Positions 42,850 to 49,811 of a DNA stretch of 64,000 nucleotides are shown piece after piece. Source of the DNA: Candidatus Omnitrophota bacterium (lineage in GTDB: Bacteria; Hinthialibacterota; Hinthialibacteria; Hinthialibacterales; Hinthialibacteraceae). Position numbers and translations under genes: made by a program. The notes beneath the pieces are model-generated. The model was not told the origin of the DNA and did no database searches. It saw nothing but the letters and a program-made list of their open reading frames with translations. The stretch covers positions 72,066 to 136,065 of the forward strand of contig JBFMBP010000029.1 of NCBI GenBank assembly GCA_040755155.1, given 5' to 3'. The stretch's first letter is position 1. Each line of letters starts with the position of its first letter.

Positions 42850-45144
42850 ATGACGATCATGCTTCGCATCGCTCTACTTTTATCCGCTTTTCTCCTATCC
42901 GCCGCTCAAGCCGCTGAGATTTCCCTGCCCGCCGGAAGCGCTCCCCAAGCGTTGGAGTTTCCACATTTTCCCAGCCGAATGCACGCATTCGTTTTTCGCA
43001 ATTGGCCCGCCGTGGGAGCGGAACGCCTGGCGAAGGTTTTGGATACAACTCCCGAAAATGTTCGCGCCGCGGCGGAATCCATGGGCTTGCCGCCCGCGCC
43101 AACGCCCATCGGCGGCGATCTTCAGCGCATTTACATCACCCTGATCCGCCGCAATTGGCATCTGTTGCCCTATGAACAATTGCTGGAGCTGCTGGATATG
43201 TCCGCCCAGCAGTTGGAGTATTGTCTGCGCGAGGACGATTTTCTCTTCGTCAAATTGGGATCGCTGAAGCCGCAGTGCGAACCTCTGCGCTACGCTCCGC
43301 CCACGGAAGAAATCAAAAATCGCTGCGCCGAGATCAAGCGCATCGTGGAAAAACATTTCGCCGATGCTCTGCAAGCGCCGGAGGAGCCGCGTTTCCAATT
43401 CATCCATGACCTAAGCCAGTTGCAGCCGATTTCCCCATCGAGCAAATCCATAAAGAGATTTTCGCCCCGCTATATCTATTCCTATTTCGCCCTATACGGC
43501 GACGCCCTGATGAATCCGCAACTCGATCCCTATCCCGACGGCTTACTGCAAAAGTTATCGGAATTGGGCGTGGACGGCGTTTGGCTGCATACGGTTTTAC
43601 GCAATCTGGCCCCCAGCCCATTTTTTCCCGAATTCGGCCAAGATTGCGAGACGAGGTTGAAGAACCTGAACGATCTTGTCCAACGCGCCAAGCGCTTCAA
43701 TATCGGCGTCTATCTCTACGTCAACGAGCCGCGCGCCATGCTGCAGGATTTCTTCGTCAATCATCCCGAATTGAAAGGCGTTCAGGAGGGAGACTATTGC
43801 GCCATGTGTACTTCCGCGCCGCAAGTGCGGCAATGGCTTTCCGACTCGCTGGCGTACGTCTTCGAACATACGCCGGATTTGGCGGGAGTCTTTACGATCA
43901 CGGCATCGGAAAATCTGACCAACTGCGCATCGCATGGCGGTTCTTCTCGCTGCCCCCGCTGTAAAGTGCGCTCCCCCGCCGAGATCATCGCCGAAGTCAA
44001 CGCCGCCGTCGAATCCGGCGTTCATCGCGGCAATCCCGCTGCAAACGTGATTATGTGGGATTGGGGCTGGAACGACGAATGGGCTAATGAGGCCATCGCG
44101 AAACTGCCGAAATCCGCCTGGCTCCAATCCGTCAGCGAATGGTCGAAGCCCATCGTTCGCGGCGGCGTAGAAACCGCCGTGGGCGAGTATTCGCTATCGG
44201 CGGTTGGTCCTGGTCCGCGTGCGTCGAACCATTGGGCGGCGGCGAAAAAAGCCGGACTCAAAACCATCGCCAAGGTTCAAATCAACGCCACTTGGGAACT
44301 CTCCGCCGTTCCCTATCTGCCGGTGATGGATTTGATCGCCGAACATGGCGGCAATCTTCTCAAGGCTAATGTCGATGGTCTCATGCTTAGTTGGACTGTC
44401 GGCGGCTTCCCTTCCCCCAATCTGGAATTATTGAGCCAATTTGACCGCGATCCGGCGCCGGATCGAGAAACGGCGTTGAACGCCTTGGCGCAAGTCCATT
44501 TCGGCGTGGAGGGCGCGCCGCTCGCCCGCCAGGCCTGGACGGCGTTCAGCCGAGCCTTTGCAGAATATCCCTTCCACGTCAATGTGGTCTATCAAGGCCC
44601 GCAGCAAATGGGACCGGCGAATCTACTCTATGCGGAACCGACGCATTACGCCGCCACCATGGTCGGCATCCCTTACGATGACGTTGACCGTTGGCGCGGT
44701 CCCTATCCGGCGGACGTATTCGCCGGACAGTATTCCAAAATCGCCGCCGGTTGGAAGGAAGGTTTAACGGCGTTGGAAAAAGCCGCCGCCCTGGCGCCGT
44801 CCGATCAAGCTGCTTCCGCCCGCGATCAGATACGTTTCGCCCGCGCCGCGCAGCTTCATTTCGCTTCCGTCGCCAACCAAACGCGATTTACGGTTCTGCG
44901 AAATTCGCTTTTGAATAAGAATAAGCCATTATCGGAAGCGGAACGCAAAAGTAAGAGAGATGAAATCAAGATGATCGTTCAAGACGAAATCGTCCTGGCA
45001 AAAAACCTATTTGCATTAGCGCGGCAAGATTCGCGGTTGGGCTTTGAAGCCTCCAATCAATATTACTATCTTCCCGTCGATCTGATGGAAAAAGTCATTG
45101 ATTGCCAATACATTCTCGATAACGTTTCCCGGCTCTACCCATGA
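42850..45144 (+). CDS. Large secreted protein, probable glycoside-hydrolase-like TIM barrel
   Basis: A 764-residue exported protein (signal peptide MLRIALLLSAFLLSAAQAAE). Residues ~20-160 are helical (NWPAVGAERLAKVLDTTPEN). From ~200 a barrel-like domain runs through GVDGVWLHTVLRNLAPSPFF, RFNIGVYLYVNEPRAM, FTITASENLTNCASHGG with the zinc-ribbon-like pair CPRC, and VIMWDWGWNDEW; the acidic residues are glycosidase-like. The C-terminal ~150 residues are helical. Family not recognised. ATG at 42850 or, with better RBS spacing (AGGATGACGATC), at 42859. It overlaps the next gene by ATGA. Confidence 0.75.
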   Translation: MTIMLRIALLLSAFLLSAAQAAEISLPAGSAPQALEFPHFPSRMHAFVFRNWPAVGAERLAKVLDTTPENVRAAAESMGLPPAPTPIGGDLQRIYITLIRRNWHLLPYEQLLELLDMSAQQLEYCLREDDFLFVKLGSLKPQCEPLRYAPPTEEIKNRCAEIKRIVEKHFADALQAPEEPRFQFIHDLSQLQPISPSSKSIKRFSPRYIYSYFALYGDALMNPQLDPYPDGLLQKLSELGVDGVWLHTVLRNLAPSPFFPEFGQDCETRLKNLNDLVQRAKRFNIGVYLYVNEPRAMLQDFFVNHPELKGVQEGDYCAMCTSAPQVRQWLSDSLAYVFEHTPDLAGVFTITASENLTNCASHGGSSRCPRCKVRSPAEIIAEVNAAVESGVHRGNPAANVIMWDWGWNDEWANEAIAKLPKSAWLQSVSEWSKPIVRGGVETAVGEYSLSAVGPGPRASNHWAAAKKAGLKTIAKVQINATWELSAVPYLPVMDLIAEHGGNLLKANVDGLMLSWTVGGFPSPNLELLSQFDRDPAPDRETALNALAQVHFGVEGAPLARQAWTAFSRAFAEYPFHVNVVYQGPQQMGPANLLYAEPTHYAATMVGIPYDDVDRWRGPYPADVFAGQYSKIAAGWKEGLTALEKAAALAPSDQAASARDQIRFARAAQLHFASVANQTRFTVLRNSLLNKNKPLSEAERKSKRDEIKMIVQDEIVLAKNLFALARQDSRLGFEASNQYYYLPVDLMEKVIDCQYILDNVSRLYP

Positions 45145-46184
45145 TGATAAAAATCGTTCTCTTTTTGCTTATCGGCTCGGCGATGAACGCCGCACAGGGG
45201 AAGGAGAAAAACCTTCCCCGCGTTGCGCAGTGGGGACGATTCGAAACCGCCTTCATCAGCGATCAATATTATTACGATTGGGTGCGCGATATTCGGTTGC
45301 ATGTTGAATTCACTTCGCCTCAAGGCAAGAAGCAAACCGCGCTGGCTTTATGGGATGGAGGAACTACTTGGCGCGTCCGATTTTCTCCCGATTGCATTGG
45401 AACCTGGCGCTATCGGACAATCTGCAACAAGAAAGACAACGCAGGATTGCACGATCGAACCGGCAAATTCGTTTGCGTCCCTTATCGCGGCGATAATCCA
45501 TTATACCGACATGGCGAACTGCGGCTTTCCGGCAATCGGCGCTTTCTACGCCATGCCGACGGAACGCCGTTTCTCTTTTTAGGGGATACGGCGCCGATCA
45601 GCCCTTTGCTGGCGTCGAAGCAGGAATGGAGCCGCTATCTAGCAGAATGTTCTCGGGCTGGATGCAACGCTGTTCTATTCATTCCCACTCATAGCGACGC
45701 CATTCCGAAAGACGCTAGAGGCCATCCCGCCTTCACCGGCGAAATATTGATCCAAATCCGGGCGGATTTTTTCCAGCGCCTGGATCGCTATTTCGACGCC
45801 GTCAACGAAAAGGGGATGATCGCCGCGCCCATTCTTTTATGGGCTGAAACGGGAGATAAAAATCCGGGATATTATCTGCCGGAAGATCAACAAATCGTGT
45901 TGGCGGAATATATCTTTTCGCGCTGCAACGCCCATCAGGCCGTATGGCTGCTATCCGGCGGCCAGAGCGCCATCGAGAACGCCGACGTTTTACAACGCAT
46001 CGGAAGCGCCGTATTCGGCGATGCGTCCCGGCGTCTAGCGTCCCTGATTCCCGAACCGGGCGAACGGATTGAAGATTTATACGCCAACGAATCCTGGTTT
46101 ACTTTTAATCTGTTTCCCCGGCGGGAAGATTTTTCGTTGCGTCAATATTGGATGATTCGTCCGGCAAGAGGAGCTGCAGAATAG
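45141..46184 (+). CDS. Secreted DUF5060/DUF4038 (apiosidase-like) protein, possibly truncated
   Basis: A 347-residue exported protein. After a signal peptide, residues ~25-110 form a DUF5060-like beta-sandwich (VAQWGRFETAFIS, WRVRFSPDCIGTWRYRT). Next comes a DUF4038/GH140-like barrel start (NRRFLRHADGTPFLFLGDTA, GCNAVLFIPTHSD, HQAVWLLSGGQSAIENADVL). GH140 enzymes are apiosidases acting on pectin side chains. The family normally continues well beyond this end; here it stops in RQYWMIRPARGAAE, within a region overlapping the convergent acetyltransferase gene by 80 bp, suggesting loss of the C-terminus. Confidence 0.75.
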   Translation: MMIKIVLFLLIGSAMNAAQGKEKNLPRVAQWGRFETAFISDQYYYDWVRDIRLHVEFTSPQGKKQTALALWDGGTTWRVRFSPDCIGTWRYRTICNKKDNAGLHDRTGKFVCVPYRGDNPLYRHGELRLSGNRRFLRHADGTPFLFLGDTAPISPLLASKQEWSRYLAECSRAGCNAVLFIPTHSDAIPKDARGHPAFTGEILIQIRADFFQRLDRYFDAVNEKGMIAAPILLWAETGDKNPGYYLPEDQQIVLAEYIFSRCNAHQAVWLLSGGQSAIENADVLQRIGSAVFGDASRRLASLIPEPGERIEDLYANESWFTFNLFPRREDFSLRQYWMIRPARGAAE

Positions 46185-46659
46185 CCACATCCATCCACTG
46201 GCCGTTTTTATAGCCAATTTCCTTTTGCACGCCCACGAGTTCGTAGCCGAATTTTTGGTTGTATTTCAGGCAGGCTTCGTTATCCGCGAACAGCTTCGCC
46301 ACAAGGTGATGATAGCCGTATTGCCTGCAACGTTCGATCAGGGCTTGCTTAATCATCGGGCCATATCCGCGCCCCCGCTGGCCGCGGCGCAGATAAACGG
46401 ACGTCTCGCACGTATAACGATAGCCTTCGCGTTCGCTGTAGCGCTTGATGATTCCCCACCCCAAGACGCAGCCGTCCTCTTCCAGAACGAGAATCGTCTC
46501 CCGTTCGTTAAACGAGGCCATCCAACCCAAAATATCCGCCGACGTTTGCAAACGCTCCACCAGCGCGCAATCCCCGGCGGCGATGGATTCGTTATAGATT
46601 TGCGCAATCGCTTCCGCGTCGGCGGGAACCGCATCGCGGATTATCATCGTAGTTTCCAT
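46105..46659 (-). CDS. GNAT-family N-acetyltransferase (PAT-like)
   Basis: A 184-residue GNAT acetyltransferase similar to phosphinothricin/amino-acid acetyltransferases. IIRDAVPADAEAIAQIYNES starts the fold; the acetyl-CoA loop is YLRRGQRGRGYGPMIKQAL, followed by LVAKLFADNEACLKYNQKFG. The start is taken at 46659 (METTMII). Its last 26 codons overlap the end of the convergent secreted gene, so the C-terminal tail (DESSNIDATKNLPAGETD) may be foreign to the family. Substrate unknown. Confidence 0.85.
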   Translation of the reverse strand: METTMIIRDAVPADAEAIAQIYNESIAAGDCALVERLQTSADILGWMASFNERETILVLEEDGCVLGWGIIKRYSEREGYRYTCETSVYLRRGQRGRGYGPMIKQALIERCRQYGYHHLVAKLFADNEACLKYNQKFGYELVGVQKEIGYKNGQWMDVAILQLLLPDESSNIDATKNLPAGETD

Positions 46660-46816
46660 GATATCGTTTTTAATGGAATTTTGGTCTGTTATGATTTCAA
46701 AATGATAATATCCTTTTATAAAGCGAAAGGCCAAGATGCAATCAATAATTATGACTTTATTTATTTCCTTCACGAATCCGTAGTCGATGAAAAAAACAAG
46801 AATGAAATGAAAAAAA

Positions 46817-47110
46817 ATGTCTGAAATAAATAGGCTCATAGTCAAATTGCGGGAATTGAAGCTGCTTATCGAAGAGCGTTTTAAGGCGGAGAACATCGAA
46901 CTCTTCGGCTCGATGGTTCGCGGCGAAGAAAAGGAAAACAGCGATATTGACCTTCTTGTAGACTTTAAAGAAGGAGCGGACTTCTTCGATCTTGTGGGCT
47001 TGTCCGTCTTTCTGGAAGAGGAATTCCAACGAAAAGTGGATGTGGTTTCCAGGCGAGCATTAAGAGAAGAATTGCGCGAATCGATCTCCAAAGAGGCCGT
47101 GCCAATATGA
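46817..47110 (+). CDS. Orphan MntA-like nucleotidyltransferase
   Basis: A 97-residue minimal nucleotidyltransferase with IELFGSMVRGEEKENSDIDL, including the GS motif and the D-x-D metal site, as in MntA antitoxins. The usual HepT (HEPN) toxin gene is absent: the next gene is a nitroreductase and the upstream gene is on the other strand. It could be a remnant of a toxin-antitoxin pair, or act on a distant partner. Confidence 0.85.
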   Translation: MSEINRLIVKLRELKLLIEERFKAENIELFGSMVRGEEKENSDIDLLVDFKEGADFFDLVGLSVFLEEEFQRKVDVVSRRALREELRESISKEAVPI

Positions 47111-47200
47111 ATTGGCATGGGCATGGCTTGCTTTTGTATGGCTCGCTTCGCTCGATCCACCCCGCCTTGCTTCAAACAACTATTTATTAAGGACAATCCC

Positions 47201-47905
47201 ATGATAAATTTCTCCGAATTTAATGACCTGGCGCGCCGCCGCCGAGCGATCCGCCATTTCCAGCCCGATCCCATCGACAAAGAAACGCTATTACGGCTGC
47301 TGGAAACCGCGCAATGGGCGCCTAGCGGGTACAACCTTCAACCTACGCATTACTATGCCGTAACCAACGAAGTATTGAAAAACTCGCTCTATTCAGCCTG
47401 TTTTAAACAAAAACAAATTTTGGAAGCGCCCGCTACGATCGTCTTCACCGGCGACCGCCGCGTCTTTGAGAATCATTTCGAAAAAGTAATTCGCATGGAG
47501 TTGGAGACGGGCGCCATCAACGAGGAATACGAGAAAAAGCTGCGCCAGTTCGTACCTCTAGCTTTTGCTCACAGCCCGATGGGCTTGGGATGGTTTTGGA
47601 AAGCGGCGTTGGCGCCATTATTGCGCCTCGCAACGCCCGTCCCCGATTTTCCCGCCGCGCATAAACGTTTTTGGCTGGCCAAGCAAGTGCTGCTAAACGC
47701 CATGATCTTCATGCTGGCGGCCACAGCGGAAGGATTGGCGACGGTTCCGATGGAGGGCTTCGACGAATCGCGGGTGAAGCGGGCGCTGGGCATCCCCCGT
47801 TCGCATATTGTTCCCGTATTGATTCCCGTAGGCTATGCCGTCACCGCCGATCTCAAGAAAACGCGCCTGCCCTTGCAGGACGTCCTTCATTGGGACCGCT
47901 GGTAG
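47201..47905 (+). CDS. Nitroreductase-family flavoprotein
   Basis: FMN-dependent NAD(P)H oxidoreductase of 234 residues. It has the nitroreductase N-terminus ARRRRAIRHFQPDPIDKETL, ETAQWAPSGYNLQPTHYYAV, and the C-terminal EGLATVPMEGFDESRVKRAL and VPVLIPVGYA. The ATG at 47201 has AAGGACAA upstream and matches the family start; an in-frame ATG 28 codons earlier would give an unsupported extension. Substrates of this family range from nitroaromatics to enones and halogenated tyrosines. Confidence 0.9.
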   Translation: MINFSEFNDLARRRRAIRHFQPDPIDKETLLRLLETAQWAPSGYNLQPTHYYAVTNEVLKNSLYSACFKQKQILEAPATIVFTGDRRVFENHFEKVIRMELETGAINEEYEKKLRQFVPLAFAHSPMGLGWFWKAALAPLLRLATPVPDFPAAHKRFWLAKQVLLNAMIFMLAATAEGLATVPMEGFDESRVKRALGIPRSHIVPVLIPVGYAVTADLKKTRLPLQDVLHWDRW

Positions 47906-47981
47906 TCCATATTGACTTGAATCGAAATAGATGGCATTTTTGATTCGATCCAAAATTTATGCGATTCAGCGAGTATATTCG

Positions 47982-49802
47982 ATGACACTTTCGCGCTCTT
48001 CCAAGATTTACGGCATAGCGGCCATTGCAGCGTTATTGCTCATCGGCGGCGTTTTCTGCTGGCCCGCCTTGCAGTCTGCCAATATAAAAGCCTTGTTCGA
48101 CGGCCCCGTCGAACTTTGCCCGCGCGAGGCGCCGGTTTATTACCCTCGTGGAACTTATCAATTCGACAAGTATTTATCTTCCCATGATTCGATGGGAATG
48201 GACGCCAACTCTTCGGCAGCCAAATTCGCTACGAAATCCAACCAACAGGAAATATCATATGTCGACGGCGGAGCGCGGGACGAAGTCGAAGCGGCTATGC
48301 GAAAACATGCGCAAAGCAACCACGACGCAAACGACGAGAACAATCCCGCCCTTTCCCGCCTGCGTTCGCCGTCCGTTTATAAAGACCGGGAACCCTATCA
48401 TTCCTTGCAGATTACTGCGCCGGAAGACGGTTCGCTTTTCCCGCCCAATCTCTGCGCTCCCTTTGTGGAATGGGAAGACCCGCGCAACGATTTTTGGGAA
48501 GCGTCGATTCGCTTGCCGGGCGAAGAGAAGCCGCTTCTATTTCAGACGGATAAAAAACGCTGGCGTATTCCCAGCGCCGTTTGGGAGCGCTTGCGGCGGG
48601 AGGCCGTGGAACAGGATGCTGTTATTCAAATCAAAGGCGTGCAGCGCGATAAATCGGATCGCCGCATCGGTTCCATCCAAGCGTCGCCGGAAGCGCACAT
48701 ACGCATATCAAAAGATGCGGCGGACAATTTTATCGTCTATCGTTTAGTTGCTCCGCCTTTCAGTTCCTTCAAGACGCCCGACCTTTACCTGCGCGACATC
48801 CGCCAAGACGAACCTCGGATATTTCTGTCCTCTCGCCGCCAATACTGCCTTAACTGCCATACGTTTTCCTCCAAACAAGGAAATTCCGGCAAACTGGCGC
48901 TGCAAGTGCGCAGTTTGGTAGCATCGGGTCAAAAGCTGCCCGTCTACCTGGCGATCTTCGATATCGACAAAAAGATTGGCTTCAAATCCCAATTGCCTTT
49001 CGAAATTCAGATGACGACGTTTATGGCCTGGTCTCCCGACGGTGAAAAACTGGCTTATTCCGCCAACCAACGGGTCGCCGCGCTGAAACCCATTGTCTTC
49101 GAGACGCAACTGGCGGGCATGGCGACTTCGGACATCGCCATCTACGATCTGCAAAAAAACGATACCTATCTGCTTCCCGGCGCCTCCGATCCCAACCTGC
49201 TCGAAATCTATCCCCAATGGACGCCGGACGGCAAGCGGCTGATCTTTTCCCGCAGCCCCGTAGGCAATCATCCCGCGCATATTCTCTACGATTTATACAT
49301 CCTCGATTTGGAGGGCGAGAATCCAACGCCGCAACCCATCGCCGGAGCGTCGAACAATGGGCGCAGCAACTACTTCCCCCATTTCTCGCCGGACGGAAAA
49401 TGGTTTTCCTTCGATCAATGCGACGGCGGCGATTTGATCCGCTCGTCCAGCGACATCTACCTGCTGCCCGCCGATCTGCAAGGCGAGGCCCATCGCCTGG
49501 AGTTCAATACGCCTTACGCCGCCGATTCCTGGCATAGTTGGAGTTCCAACAGCCGCTGGCTCGTGTTCGCCTCCAAGCGCGAGGGCGGCGTTTACGCTTA
49601 TCTTTATATGTCCCATATTGACGAAAACGGCCACGCCTCGCCCGCCATCCCCTTGCCGCTGATCGACAAGCCTCAGTCTAGTTTCAATATTCCCGAATTC
49701 GCCGCCAATGAGCCGGATATCCAGGAAAACGAACTGTTCGAATCGATCCGGGTCGAACCGCAGCCACGCCTCGTGCAACTGCGCCATCTCGATCAGAGTT
49801 GA
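47982..49802 (+). CDS. TolB-like propeller protein with a c-type haem motif
   Basis: A 606-residue exported or anchored protein (hydrophobic segment IYGIAAIAALLLIGGVFCWP). An N-terminal beta-sandwich-like part (LQITAPEDGSLFPPNLCAPF) precedes a single haem-attachment motif C-LN-CH in RRQYCLNCHTFSSKQGNSGK, followed by PD40/TolB blades: MAWSPDGEKLAYSANQRVAA, PQWTPDGKRLIFSRSPVGNH, PHFSPDGKWFSFDQC and WSSNSRWLVFASKREGG. Haem attachment places it outside the cytoplasmic membrane. The next gene starts 9 bp downstream, suggesting a joint function. The alternative start at 47931 adds 17 residues. Confidence 0.8.
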   Translation: MTLSRSSKIYGIAAIAALLLIGGVFCWPALQSANIKALFDGPVELCPREAPVYYPRGTYQFDKYLSSHDSMGMDANSSAAKFATKSNQQEISYVDGGARDEVEAAMRKHAQSNHDANDENNPALSRLRSPSVYKDREPYHSLQITAPEDGSLFPPNLCAPFVEWEDPRNDFWEASIRLPGEEKPLLFQTDKKRWRIPSAVWERLRREAVEQDAVIQIKGVQRDKSDRRIGSIQASPEAHIRISKDAADNFIVYRLVAPPFSSFKTPDLYLRDIRQDEPRIFLSSRRQYCLNCHTFSSKQGNSGKLALQVRSLVASGQKLPVYLAIFDIDKKIGFKSQLPFEIQMTTFMAWSPDGEKLAYSANQRVAALKPIVFETQLAGMATSDIAIYDLQKNDTYLLPGASDPNLLEIYPQWTPDGKRLIFSRSPVGNHPAHILYDLYILDLEGENPTPQPIAGASNNGRSNYFPHFSPDGKWFSFDQCDGGDLIRSSSDIYLLPADLQGEAHRLEFNTPYAADSWHSWSSNSRWLVFASKREGGVYAYLYMSHIDENGHASPAIPLPLIDKPQSSFNIPEFAANEPDIQENELFESIRVEPQPRLVQLRHLDQS

Positions 49803-49811
49803 ATCCAATCC

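Noticed and set aside
47117-47200. 28-residue N-terminal extension of the nitroreductase
   Set aside because: No RBS, sequence unlike the family; the ATG at 47201 has a good RBS and the normal family N-terminus.
46660-47334. Long N-terminal extension of the acetyltransferase
   Set aside because: It runs opposite to the nucleotidyltransferase gene and has no conserved sequence; the GNAT domain starts at about 46659.
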